From NCBI GenBank assembly GCA_023954155.1, contig JAMLIO010000005.1, forward strand, positions 160,335 through 224,334: a DNA stretch of 64,000 nt, in the 5' to 3' direction. This document shows positions 8,920-17,795 of the stretch, piece by piece. The notes under the pieces are model-generated. The model ran no database searches. It was not told the DNA's origin and saw only the letters and a list, made by a program, of their open reading frames with translations. The position numbers and the translations under genes are program-made. The DNA is from Pseudobdellovibrionaceae bacterium. GTDB taxonomy: Bacteria; Bdellovibrionota; Bdellovibrionia; Bdellovibrionales; UBA1609. How positions within the stretch are numbered: position 1 is the first letter of the stretch; the number at the start of each line of letters is the position of its first letter.

Positions 8920-10273
8920 TCAAAAACTTCTTAAGGTAGGTCTTGTTGGCCGTCCTAATGTGGGTAAAAGTTCTTTATTTAACTACTTGACCCGCTCACG
9001 TTCTGCCGTGGTTAAGGACGAGCCAGGGGTGACTAGAGACATTAAAAAGGGACTGGCTCAGTGGTGGGGCAAAGAGTTCCATGTTTTTGATACGGGAGGA
9101 GTTACTGAACAGGCAGAGGGTCTTTTTGAAATTGTAAAAAAACAGTCTGAAGAGATTTTAAGCAGTTTAGATGTGATCCTTTTTGTAATGGATGGCAAGT
9201 ATGGCTACCATCATGATGATCATGCGCTTTTGCAAATGATCAAAAAAACAGGTCGCCCCTATAAGTGCATCATCAATAAGGTCGACCGCCCCGATGAGGC
9301 TGAGATCATCACCGCTGAATTTTATGAACTGGGTGAGACTGAATTTTTGCCTATTTCAGTAGAACACCAAGACGGCGTTCATGAACTGATCGAATGGGTC
9401 TTAGAGCATGAGGATAATGAAATTTTAGACGACGAAGCTCCACAGAGTGTAAGGCTGTCCATTGTCGGCAAACCCAACGTGGGTAAAAGCTCTCTTGTAA
9501 ATTGCATTTTAGGAGAAGAGGCCCAAGTCGTTTATGATATGCCTGGTACAACTGTCGATGCGGTAGACCACGATTTTATTTATAATGACAGAAAGTACAC
9601 GATTGTGGACACAGCAGGTATTCGTCGTCAATCCAAACGTGAGGATGGGATTGAGTTCATTTCGGCTGTAAAAAGTTACGAGGCCATTGATCGTTCGGAC
9701 ATTGTTTTACTAGTTATTGATGGAACTTTGGGACCGACTAAACAAGATTCTAAAATCATTGAGTATCTATTTGAAAATCATAAACCCGCCATTTTGGTTT
9801 TAAACAAATCTGACTTGGCTAAAGAGCAATCCAAGACCTATCGTGAGGATTTAAAGGCCAGCCTTGCCAGACAGTTCCACTTTTTTGAAGATGTCAGATT
9901 CACCTTTACCAATGCCAAAGAAGGGCATGGGATTCCTGCGCTTTTTAAATTGATAGAAAAGACATGGCAGGATTTAAACATTCGTATTCCCACTTCGCAG
10001 CTCAATAAGTTTTTTACTGAAACCATTCGTAAAGCTCCAGCGCCCGTGTATGGCACTAAGGATGTGAAGTTTTACTACCTCACACAGACCCATCAGCGCC
10101 CGCCTAGCTTTATTGCTTTTGCCAATCGCCCAGAAGGGGTGAGTCCTTCCTACCGTCGATTTTTATCTAAAAGAATCAAAGAGCAGTGGGACATTATGGG
10201 TATACCTATCCGTATTTTCGCTATGAAAAGTGGTGGCGGGGGTAAGAAATTTGGTGGTGATAAGTCTGTATGA
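8885..10273 (+). CDS. der: GTPase Der (EngA), 50S ribosome assembly
   Basis: Der has two tandem GTPase domains followed by a KH-like domain. Domain 1 shows GRPNVGKSS and DTGG, with NKVD further on. Domain 2 shows GKPNVGKSS, DTAG and NKSD. The C-terminal domain (about 365-450) precedes a short basic Gly-rich tail (SGGGGKKFGG). The ATG at 8885 lies inside the end of era behind AAGGAGTTAGG, and the gene ends in ATGA shared with the transporter gene, so era, der and the transporter are probably cotranslated. Confidence 0.95.
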   Translation: MTSENQNLPQSNQKLLKVGLVGRPNVGKSSLFNYLTRSRSAVVKDEPGVTRDIKKGLAQWWGKEFHVFDTGGVTEQAEGLFEIVKKQSEEILSSLDVILFVMDGKYGYHHDDHALLQMIKKTGRPYKCIINKVDRPDEAEIITAEFYELGETEFLPISVEHQDGVHELIEWVLEHEDNEILDDEAPQSVRLSIVGKPNVGKSSLVNCILGEEAQVVYDMPGTTVDAVDHDFIYNDRKYTIVDTAGIRRQSKREDGIEFISAVKSYEAIDRSDIVLLVIDGTLGPTKQDSKIIEYLFENHKPAILVLNKSDLAKEQSKTYREDLKASLARQFHFFEDVRFTFTNAKEGHGIPALFKLIEKTWQDLNIRIPTSQLNKFFTETIRKAPAPVYGTKDVKFYYLTQTHQRPPSFIAFANRPEGVSPSYRRFLSKRIKEQWDIMGIPIRIFAMKSGGGGKKFGGDKSV

Positions 10274-11607
10274 AGATGGCTCCTCGCTATAGCATCTACT
10301 TTATCACCATCTCCATGGCTCTGGGTTTAGGGAACATCTGGAGATTTCCCTATCTGATTCATGATTACGGAGCAGGGGCTTTCCTTATCATCTACGCCCT
10401 TTTGTCTTTGTTTATCGGTGTACCTTTAGTGGTGAGTGAGATTCTTTTAGGGAAGGCCCATCGTGACAGAGACTATGGGTCTTCAAGCCGCGTGCTAAAA
10501 AGTGTTTTTTTTGACCGAAGCCTTAAGGGACTGTATTGGGTTCCTGCTGTTTTATCTTTGCTCGTGCTATCCTATTACTGTTTACTGAGCAGTTGGATTT
10601 TACATTACGTGTGTCAGGCGTTTTACTGCATTTTGTATAAGAAGCCCTTTATTGCTGAAGAAGTGTTTATGCAAATCAGCTCTCGTCCGTGGTTGCAGAT
10701 GCTTCTATGTAGTGTGCACATGCTTTTGACTTTTTTATTTATGAATAAGGGTGAGAAGTTTAAAATCAATAGACTAACGGCTTTAGTCATCCCGAGTTTT
10801 GTAATGTTTGTGGGTTACATTGTTTATAACTTCTATACTTACGAAGACATTTATGAAACGGCTAAGCGACTTCTTTATCCTAATTTTAATCAACTTAATA
10901 AAGCCTCGCTGAATTTCGCTTTAGGGCAGATGCTCTTCACCCTGAGTTTAGGGTTTGGCATCTTACTCAGTTTTGGAAAAAGTTTAAAGGCAGACGCTTC
11001 TGTTCCCCAGGTGTCTGCACGTTTGGGTTTGATGGACAGTGTGGTTTCCGTGTTGATGGCCTTTGTGCTGTTCCCCATGATTTTAAGTCTGGGATATGTG
11101 GGTGCAGGGTCAGAGATTCTTTTTTCAGTTTTACCTTATTACTTCCAATCCCAAGAGCTAAGCCTATACTACACCTTAATCTTTTATCTTTTAATTTATC
11201 TTGTGGCTCTTTTTGCGGGGTTGGGACTGATGGAGTCTGTGGCCATGAACTTATATGAGGGCTTAAGTTTAACCAAAGTCAAAGCCATCACAATATCTTG
11301 CAATGGAGTTTTTTTACTCGGCTCTGGAATCATTTTATTAAATCAATTCTCTAAAAGTGTAGAAAGATTTGGTTATAGTAATGTCATCACCTTTGTAGAC
11401 GATATTTTAATCAACTTTGTTTTACCATTATCCACAATCTTAATTTCAGTCAGGGCCTATAAATTCCTTAACCGCAAATTCGTAGAAGGCGAATTCATCC
11501 GCAATGAAGGCCCCTCTACATGGCGCTTCTTCATCTACTGGCGCTTCATCATCTTATACGGATTCCCCCTAGTCTACATCATCTCTCTTCTTATTCGTTT
11601 CACCTAA
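10270..11607 (+). CDS. Sodium:neurotransmitter symporter (SNF/NSS) family transporter
   Basis: The protein belongs to the LeuT-fold NSS family, which imports amino acids or related amines with sodium. The hallmark TM1 segment GLGNIWRFPYL is at about residues 19-29, followed by GAGAF and a membrane-wide pattern of about eleven to twelve hydrophobic helices over 445 residues. Substrate cannot be deduced. The start overlaps the der stop (ATGA). Its last ten codons form part of the left arm of the 11580-11841 palindrome. Confidence 0.85.
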   Translation: MKMAPRYSIYFITISMALGLGNIWRFPYLIHDYGAGAFLIIYALLSLFIGVPLVVSEILLGKAHRDRDYGSSSRVLKSVFFDRSLKGLYWVPAVLSLLVLSYYCLLSSWILHYVCQAFYCILYKKPFIAEEVFMQISSRPWLQMLLCSVHMLLTFLFMNKGEKFKINRLTALVIPSFVMFVGYIVYNFYTYEDIYETAKRLLYPNFNQLNKASLNFALGQMLFTLSLGFGILLSFGKSLKADASVPQVSARLGLMDSVVSVLMAFVLFPMILSLGYVGAGSEILFSVLPYYFQSQELSLYYTLIFYLLIYLVALFAGLGLMESVAMNLYEGLSLTKVKAITISCNGVFLLGSGIILLNQFSKSVERFGYSNVITFVDDILINFVLPLSTILISVRAYKFLNRKFVEGEFIRNEGPSTWRFFIYWRFIILYGFPLVYIISLLIRFT

Positions 11608-11841
11608 ACTTGGCCTTGAAGTTATGGGGTGGCCCCACTTGAGTGAACTCTTTTTTAATTTTTGATTGTGTGTACTCAAAATGCTCAGACAGTGACGTTT
11701 GGCATGCCTTTGCGTTCGCAAAAACACGCCAAGCCGAACTCGCATTTCGACCACACACAATCAAAAATTAAAAAGGAGTTCACTCAAGTGGTGTGGATGT
11801 TTCAAGGTCAAGTTTAGGTGAAACGAATAAGAAGAGAGATG
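11580..11841. repeat. Long palindromic element A, including the 3' end of the SNF gene
   Basis: Left arm 11580-11673 and right arm 11753-11841 are inverted copies. The outer 40 bases match with one mismatch and the inner roughly 37 bases almost perfectly, with a diverged patch between. The loop is 79 bases (11674-11752) and contains a further hairpin (TTTGCG/CGCAAA). The left arm starts inside the SNF gene and includes its last 28 bases and stop. The right arm ends 3 bases before the stop codon of the convergent barrel-protein gene. The loop shows weak similarity to the core of elements D-F (AATGC...GAC...GGCAT and AGCCGAA...CGC.TTT). A transcript from either side would form a very stable hairpin. 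Confidence 0.9.
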
Positions 11842-11843
11842 GA

Positions 11844-12575
11844 TTAAAAGTTGATTCCGATATTGCCGCCGATCCAGAAGACGTCGCCGCTTAAGTAGAC
11901 GCCTGTAAGTCCGCCACCACCGCTCCCGCTGGGGATGTTTTCGTTTTCGTTGGGAAAGTTGGCGTAATGGTAAAGAACAGTGAGGCCTGCAAAGTTTCTG
12001 CGGCGATTGAACATGTATTCAAAGCCAAAACCCACATCATAAGTAAAAGAACCGTCTAGACCCTGAAGGACACTAAACGAAGTATTGGTCTGTCTGCGAA
12101 TTTGAGAGAATCCACCAAGAATAAAGGGGTTAAGATCTCCTAGGGAGCGGGTCATATTTTGTGTGTTTAAAAAGTATTTAGCGTGGGCCGACCATGTATT
12201 CATGCGTACTCGAGAGTTAATCCTAGTGGCCCCATCGGGAATGGTCTGTTGGTGGGTGGTGGTGTAGAAGGTGCCCTGTAGAGCAAAGCGTAAAGAGAAA
12301 AAATAAGAGGCAGAAATGCCTAACATAGGGTCGCGGGTGTTGTATTTAGCTAGATTTCCTGTGTGCATGTGCATGCCTAAGATTCCTGCCACACTGAGCA
12401 TTCGACCGTACTTAAAAAAGTTAATGTCGGCCTCTTCGGAGGTGGCCTCTACGAACTCGCTATAATCCGCAAAGGGATCATAGTTATCTTCGTAGTTCAT
12501 CTCATCTTGTGCCCAAGCTGTGTGCGAAAACGTGCTAAGAATCAGTGCGAAAATTAGTGAGTACCTTAAGCCCAT
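11844..12575 (-). CDS. Putative outer-membrane beta-barrel protein, 243 aa
   Basis: A signal peptide (cleavage near AWA-QDE) is followed by an acidic segment (residues 24-50) and then alternating hydrophobic/polar strands rich in Gly, Tyr and Phe, ending in a terminal phenylalanine (GINF), the usual outer-membrane insertion signal. About eight strands fit an OmpA/OmpW-like small barrel, but no specific family motif is visible. Its 3' end abuts palindrome A, and it is divergent from purM. Confidence 0.7.
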   Translation of the reverse strand: MGLRYSLIFALILSTFSHTAWAQDEMNYEDNYDPFADYSEFVEATSEEADINFFKYGRMLSVAGILGMHMHTGNLAKYNTRDPMLGISASYFFSLRFALQGTFYTTTHQQTIPDGATRINSRVRMNTWSAHAKYFLNTQNMTRSLGDLNPFILGGFSQIRRQTNTSFSVLQGLDGSFTYDVGFGFEYMFNRRRNFAGLTVLYHYANFPNENENIPSGSGGGGLTGVYLSGDVFWIGGNIGINF

Positions 12576-12672
12576 AGCGTTAGTATAAACAACTCTTGCT
12601 TAAACTGAAACGTCTAGCTCTTTTGTAATGTAAGAACGAGACAAAGGCAGGGGATTGTGATAGTCCTAAGTC

Positions 12673-13671
12673 ATGGACTATAAAAAAAGTGGTGTGGATA
12701 TAGAAAAGGGGGACCAGTTTGTAGACTGGATCCGTGCAACACAACCTAGGAACGCGCCTCATGCGGATAAAATCATCAGTGGCGTGGGTGGCTTTGCGGG
12801 GGTCTTTCGGGCCGCCTTTGAGCACATGCAAGACCCCTGTCTTGTGGCCTCCACTGACGGCATTGGCACTAAGCTTTTATTAGGGGTGGAGTACAACCGC
12901 ATCAGAGACTTGGGCCAAGACCTTGTGGCCATGTGTGTGAATGATCTGATCTGTTGCGGAGCCGACCCTCTGTTTTTTCTAGATTATTATGCCTGCGGAA
13001 AATTAGATTTGGGCCAAGCCCAAGAGTTTGTCGCAGGTGTACGTGAAGCCTGCTTAAAGTCAGGGCTCTTTCTCTTAGGTGGAGAGACCGCAGAAATGCC
13101 AGGCCTTTATGAAGGCCGACATTTTGACAGCGCAGGTTTTGCAGTGGGGGTGGTGGATCGCAGTCAAATTCTAGGTCCCGAAAGAGTCAAGGCTGGGGAT
13201 GTGGTGGTGGCCATTGAGTCTTCTGGTTTTCATAGCAATGGCTATTCTTTACTTAGAAAAGTCTTTGAAAAGGACATGGAAGACTGGGTGGACCAGCTCC
13301 TAAAGCCCACACATTTGTATCCTGCTCTGGCAGAGCAATTTAAACGTAATGACTTACATGTTCATGGCATTGCCAACATCACAGGCGGTGGAATGTCCAA
13401 TATCCCTAGGTGTTTAGGGGATAGTCTTAAAGTAGAACTTACTCCGTGGATCTTGCCTGAGATTGTGGCAGAGGTACAAAAGCGCACGGGGATGAAGGAC
13501 GAAGACCTGTATTTGACACTCAACTGCGGAGTGGGGCTTGCGGTGATTTTACCTGACTCCGAAGCTGACACTTTGATTCAAATTGCAAGAAAAGAAGGCT
13601 TTAGTTCATGGCGTATGGGTCGTGTGCTAGAAAAAGATTCTCCTACAGATAAGGATTGGTATTTTGTCTAA
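12673..13671 (+). CDS. purM: Phosphoribosylformylglycinamidine cyclo-ligase (AIR synthetase)
   Basis: PurM converts FGAM and ATP to AIR, the fifth step of purine synthesis. Recognisable features are the N-terminal YKKSGVDIEKG, the nucleotide-binding STDGIGTKL, the DLVAMCVNDL segment, GGETAEMPG, and HGIANITGGGMSNIPR near the C-terminus. Length (332 aa) is close to the family norm. It is the first gene of the purine cluster. Ribosome-site match before the ATG at 12673 is weak. The stop overlaps the TTG start of purN. Confidence 0.95.
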   Translation: MDYKKSGVDIEKGDQFVDWIRATQPRNAPHADKIISGVGGFAGVFRAAFEHMQDPCLVASTDGIGTKLLLGVEYNRIRDLGQDLVAMCVNDLICCGADPLFFLDYYACGKLDLGQAQEFVAGVREACLKSGLFLLGGETAEMPGLYEGRHFDSAGFAVGVVDRSQILGPERVKAGDVVVAIESSGFHSNGYSLLRKVFEKDMEDWVDQLLKPTHLYPALAEQFKRNDLHVHGIANITGGGMSNIPRCLGDSLKVELTPWILPEIVAEVQKRTGMKDEDLYLTLNCGVGLAVILPDSEADTLIQIARKEGFSSWRMGRVLEKDSPTDKDWYFV

Positions 13672-14257
13672 AAATATAAACCCTCAAGACTTCCAAGATC
13701 AGCCGCAAAAGTGGGCCTTATTTTTTTCTGGACGTGGTAATAATATGCGCGCCCTTTTACGAGTCCATCCTGAAGGGGCGCCTCGTCCTTTCTTGGTCTG
13801 TAACAATGCGAAGGCCGAGGGCATAGCCAAGGCCAAGGAACTAGGGTACGAACCCCATCTGATCAAGGCTCCCTATGATTACAAGGCTTTAGCGCAATTA
13901 CTTCAAGAGCAAGGTGTGACCCATATATTTCTTCTTGGATATATGCGAATCGTTCCTTCGTCTTTTGCCAGCCAGTGGGCTAACAGAATCTTCAATTTAC
14001 ATCCTAGTCTGCTCCCGCTATATCCTGGATTAGACAGCATCAAGCGGGCCTTTTTAAATCATGACGACATCGGAGTGACCATTCACCATGTGACTGAAGG
14101 TGTGGATGAGGGTGAGGCCGTGATGCAGAAGTGTGTGTTTCCTAAAGGGAGCTATTCACACATGACTTTTTCTGAGGTCGAAGACTTTGTGCACCGTTGG
14201 GAGTATCAAATGGTCACTGAATTTTATTTAAATACACTTCAAGGACAGCAAACATGA
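13664..14257 (+). CDS. purN: Phosphoribosylglycinamide formyltransferase
   Basis: PurN transfers a formyl group from 10-formyl-THF to GAR (third step). The catalytic signature FNLHPSLLP with Asn and His is present, followed by GVTIHHVTEGVDEG with the conserved aspartate. The N-terminal FFSGRGNNMRAL is the phosphate-binding loop. The protein (197 aa) is normal in size. The start is a TTG inside the purM stop region (TTGTCTAA), the same overlap form seen at mnmA/mtaB. Confidence 0.93.
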   Translation: MSKNINPQDFQDQPQKWALFFSGRGNNMRALLRVHPEGAPRPFLVCNNAKAEGIAKAKELGYEPHLIKAPYDYKALAQLLQEQGVTHIFLLGYMRIVPSSFASQWANRIFNLHPSLLPLYPGLDSIKRAFLNHDDIGVTIHHVTEGVDEGEAVMQKCVFPKGSYSHMTFSEVEDFVHRWEYQMVTEFYLNTLQGQQT

Positions 14258-15480
14258 ATCCCAATCAAAACTATGATGTGTTGATCTTTTCTATCTTTGG
14301 TCGAAACACCTGGCTAGCGGCTCAACTTAGAGCCCTGGGTTATACCGTTGCTTTTTTGGATTTAACTAGTCTTTTTCAAAAGGGCACACCTGAAGACTGG
14401 GAAGGTCCTTTTCCGCAGGTGTTCACAGACACCATGGAAAGATCCTATTGCCAAAGCCTTACAGATCAAGACGAGTACGAGGTCCTGCTTCGTGGCCCTA
14501 GTATAAGAATTAAAAAATTAGGACTGTTTGAATTTAAAGCCGACCATTCACGTTATTTGGTTCACAAATGGGGACAAGAGGGACTTTGGTTTCATGAAAC
14601 TGAAGAGATGCCTTTTTTAGAACCCCCTAAAAATTTAAAATATCCTTCGCTGTGGTTAAAGGGACTTCTTAAAGAGTGGCGCTCTACAACCCTAAACCCT
14701 ATGCGTGAGTCCCTATATTTAAACACACCTGAGTTCCCCTTAAGCTCTCACTACGTGGTAAGACATCCTTCAAGAGAGGGATACTTAAATAACAGTGCCT
14801 GGCTTGAGACCGTGGGAGTGGACATTGTGCCTGTGTCCTCTTGGTGGAAGTGTGCCCAAGAGAGCAATAAAAAGTGGGTGCTTAAATTTGAAAACGACAT
14901 GGTCAAAGCCCAAGCCGATCATTTGATCATTGGGCTTTCTAGTTATGAACTGCACAGATTTTCAGGGCAATTGGATTTAGGCCAGAACAAAATGAAGGTC
15001 CCCAAAGGGTTTTGGACCAGATGGACAGGAACCTGTGCCAGCACGGAGAAGCTTGCGTTTGTGCCTAGCTATTCTATGTACTTGTCTGATTTAGAAATGG
15101 GTCTATGTAATGAAAATTTAATTATAGTGATCAAGCGTCCGAACCAACAGATTGACGTTTGGGCTTGTATCACAACGGAAGTGTTTTCTGAACAGAGCTT
15201 TGTGGAAAACACCCAAAATGAAATCCTTAAAAACTTAAAGAACTTTGTTCCAGAGTTTTTTGATCTCAAACTTGACAGTCCAAGGCTGGGTTCTGACTTG
15301 TATTCCTTTTGGCCTGTGTATGATAAAACTTTACCCACCCTAAAAGGCAAACGCAGTTTGATCTTAGACAACCCCGAGGTCTGGCCAGGATTAGATAATT
15401 ATTCCAGATACGTTTTTCAAAAAAACATCATACAGAGTTTTAAAGATGACATCGAAGTCGATAAGGGAGTGGAGCTGTGA
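14254..15480 (+). CDS. Unrecognised 408-aa protein embedded in the purine operon
   Basis: The gene overlaps purN (ATGA) at its start and the purB GTG at its end, so it is locked into the operon. The N-terminus (DVLIFSIFGRNTWLAAQLRA) reads like a beta-alpha-beta nucleotide-binding fold in which the glycines of GxGxxG are lost. The middle is Trp-rich, and LIIGLSSYELHRF near residue 230 recalls an FAD-dependent oxidoreductase strand. It could be a degenerate flavoprotein or amine-oxidase-like fold; I cannot name it. No membrane helix or signal peptide is present. Its tight placement suggests a cytosolic role tied to purine synthesis or to expression of the operon. Confidence 0.8.
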   Translation: MNPNQNYDVLIFSIFGRNTWLAAQLRALGYTVAFLDLTSLFQKGTPEDWEGPFPQVFTDTMERSYCQSLTDQDEYEVLLRGPSIRIKKLGLFEFKADHSRYLVHKWGQEGLWFHETEEMPFLEPPKNLKYPSLWLKGLLKEWRSTTLNPMRESLYLNTPEFPLSSHYVVRHPSREGYLNNSAWLETVGVDIVPVSSWWKCAQESNKKWVLKFENDMVKAQADHLIIGLSSYELHRFSGQLDLGQNKMKVPKGFWTRWTGTCASTEKLAFVPSYSMYLSDLEMGLCNENLIIVIKRPNQQIDVWACITTEVFSEQSFVENTQNEILKNLKNFVPEFFDLKLDSPRLGSDLYSFWPVYDKTLPTLKGKRSLILDNPEVWPGLDNYSRYVFQKNIIQSFKDDIEVDKGVEL

Positions 15481-16766
15481 TTGAACGATATACTCTGCCC
15501 GCCATGCAGGCCATTTGGGATTTAGAAAATAGATTTAAATGTATGCAAGAGGTGGAAGTGGCCGTCGCCCTTGTGCAAGCGGACTTAAACATTATTCCTA
15601 AACAGGCGGCCCAAGACATTGCAGCGAAGTCTAAGTTCAGTGTACCCAGAATTGCTGAAATAGAAGCGGAAACAAAACACGATGTGATCGCCTTTGTTTC
15701 TAACTTAGCTGAAAACGTCGGGGACTCAGGAAAATACATTCATTATGGGCTTACCTCTTCGGATGTGATTGATACGGCTACCAGTTTACAAATCAAAAAA
15801 GCGGGCGAACTGGTGTCACAAAAAATTGTAGACCTTAAAGCGGCCTTAAAAAAATTGATTTTAGAACATAGCTCGACTCTTTGTAGTGGCCGTACCCATG
15901 GGATGCACGCTGAGCCCACGACTTTTGGTATGAAACTTCTTGGGTTTTATGTAGAGCTTAGCCGTAATGAACAGAGATTTTCTGCTGCGATTGAGCAAGC
16001 TAGCATTGGTAAACTCAGTGGGGCCGTAGGCACATATTCTGTGCTAGACCGAGATGTTGAAGTGAATGTTTGTAAAGCTCTTGGCCTTACGCCTGAAACA
16101 GTAGCCACTCAGGTCATCCCCAGGGATCGTCATGCCGAGGTGATCTATGCGATCAGTATGTTAGGGGCTGGACTTGAGCGTCTTTCTGTAGAGTTAAGAC
16201 ATTTACAGCGTACAGAAGTGGCAGAGGTGTATGAGGGATTTAGTAAAGGTCAAAAAGGATCTTCAGCCATGCCTCATAAAAAAAATCCCATCAGTGCTGA
16301 AAATCTTACGGGTATAGCAAGACTTCTGCGTGGATATTTGGTCGCGGCTCATGAAAACATTGCCTTATGGCATGAACGCGACATCAGTCACTCTTCTGTA
16401 GAACGAGTGATCTTTCCTGATGCGTTTATTTTGATTCACTATGCTTTAGATCGTATGACTCAAGTCTTAGGTCGTTTAGAAGTGGACAAAGAACGCATGA
16501 AAAAAAATATGGATGGATCAAACGGTCACCTGTTCTCATCGCATGTACTGCTCGCTTTGATAGAAACAGGACTTAGCCGTGAAGACGCCTATAAGATCGT
16601 GCAACGAAATGCTCACGCTTTGCAAGTGGGTGAGCATTTGCGGGATAAACTCTTGCAAGACCCAGAGGTGTCGTCGCGTGTGAATGCTCAAACTTTAGAT
16701 CAGATCTTTTCGGGTCAAAGACATATCGAATCCATTCAAAAAATTATTCCTAGAGTTCTAGGTTAA
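15477..16766 (+). CDS. purB: Adenylosuccinate lyase
   Basis: PurB cleaves SAICAR and adenylosuccinate, releasing fumarate. The fumarase-superfamily signature KGSSAMPHKKNP (around residue 260) is intact, as are the catalytic-histidine segment GRTHGMHAEPT and YGLTSSDVIDTA. Length is 429 residues. The GTG at 15477 overlaps the end of the preceding ORF; the N-terminal MIERYTLPAMQAIW supports that start. Confidence 0.96.
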   Translation: MIERYTLPAMQAIWDLENRFKCMQEVEVAVALVQADLNIIPKQAAQDIAAKSKFSVPRIAEIEAETKHDVIAFVSNLAENVGDSGKYIHYGLTSSDVIDTATSLQIKKAGELVSQKIVDLKAALKKLILEHSSTLCSGRTHGMHAEPTTFGMKLLGFYVELSRNEQRFSAAIEQASIGKLSGAVGTYSVLDRDVEVNVCKALGLTPETVATQVIPRDRHAEVIYAISMLGAGLERLSVELRHLQRTEVAEVYEGFSKGQKGSSAMPHKKNPISAENLTGIARLLRGYLVAAHENIALWHERDISHSSVERVIFPDAFILIHYALDRMTQVLGRLEVDKERMKKNMDGSNGHLFSSHVLLALIETGLSREDAYKIVQRNAHALQVGEHLRDKLLQDPEVSSRVNAQTLDQIFSGQRHIESIQKIIPRVLG

Positions 16767-16780
16767 GAGGAGTAAAAAGT

Positions 16781-17530
16781 ATGACACAGGTGCAGTCACA
16801 ACACTTTAAGCGAGGCGACCTGCAGTACGAAGGCAAAGCCAAACAGGCCTATGCGGTCAAAGGCGATGAGGATAAGATGTGGCTGAGCTTTAAAGATTCT
16901 CTGACAGCGTTTAACGCTTTGAAAAAAGGATCGTTTGAAGACAAAGGCAAGGTGAATCTGTCAATCACCGAGATCATCTTTAATGAACTTCATAAACATG
17001 ACATCAAAACCCATTGGGTCACACGCGTTGGGGACACCGATCTTGTGGTGCAGAAACTAGAGATGATTCCTCTAGAGGTTGTGATAAGGAATGTTTTGGC
17101 GGGAAGCACAGCTAAAAAATTTGAAATGCAGTCTGGAGAGGTTTTAAATCCTCCAATTTATGAACTCTTTTATAAAAATGATGCCCTAGGTGACCCTTTT
17201 ATCAATGATTCACAAGCTCTATTTTTAAAGGCAGTCACATCTCAAGAGGATTTACTACGTATTCAAAAGATCGCTTTAAAGATCAATGAGATTTTGCAAA
17301 ATATATTTAAAGCGATAGATATTCAGCTTGTAGATTTTAAAATTGAATTTGGTTGGGGCAAAGATGGAGAGATTCATTTAGGGGATGAAATCTCACCTGA
17401 CAGCTGCCGTTTGTGGGAGATCGGCACAGGCAAAGTTTTAGATAAAGATCGGTTTCGTAAAGACATGGGCGAGGTCAAAGAGTCTTACGAAGTGGTTTTA
17501 AGTCGTTTACAAGAAAAGTTTAAGGCATAA
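16781..17530 (+). CDS. purC: SAICAR synthetase
   Basis: PurC joins CAIR with aspartate using ATP. Visible are YEGKAKQAYAV near the N-terminus, FKDSLTAFNALKKG, the PLEVVIRNVLAGST motif and LGDEISPDSCRLW near the C-terminus. A good ribosome site (AGAGGAG) precedes the ATG. Length is 249 aa, the single-domain bacterial form. Confidence 0.96.
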   Translation: MTQVQSQHFKRGDLQYEGKAKQAYAVKGDEDKMWLSFKDSLTAFNALKKGSFEDKGKVNLSITEIIFNELHKHDIKTHWVTRVGDTDLVVQKLEMIPLEVVIRNVLAGSTAKKFEMQSGEVLNPPIYELFYKNDALGDPFINDSQALFLKAVTSQEDLLRIQKIALKINEILQNIFKAIDIQLVDFKIEFGWGKDGEIHLGDEISPDSCRLWEIGTGKVLDKDRFRKDMGEVKESYEVVLSRLQEKFKA

Positions 17531-17540
17531 GGGTGGTGTT

Positions 17541-17786
17541 ATGAAGTTTGGGATTCAAGTTTTACCTAAAAAAGAAGTATTAGACAGTCAGGGACGTGCA
17601 GTGGAAGATGTCTTTAAAAAAGAAGGCTTTAAGCTTAAGTCCTGCACTGTGGGCAAATACATTGAAATTGAACTGGCAGAATCTAATGACGACAAGGCCC
17701 TACAGCAGATCAAAAAGATGTCTGAGTATGTGCTTTATAACCCCTTGATTGAAACCATTCAGATTGAAAAATTAGAAGTAAGATAA
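17541..17786 (+). CDS. purS: FGAM synthase subunit PurS
   Basis: PurS is the small structural subunit that holds PurQ and PurL together in the three-part FGAM synthase. The 81-residue size, the LPKKEVLDSQGRAVED start and the position immediately before purQ and purL identify it. Its presence agrees with a short PurL lacking fused domains. Confidence 0.93.
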   Translation: MKFGIQVLPKKEVLDSQGRAVEDVFKKEGFKLKSCTVGKYIEIELAESNDDKALQQIKKMSEYVLYNPLIETIQIEKLEVR

Positions 17787-17795
17787 GGAAAGACT

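Noticed and set aside
12576..12672. Purine riboswitch before purM
   Set aside because: The 97-base gap does not show the conserved purine-aptamer core or a terminator/antiterminator pair.
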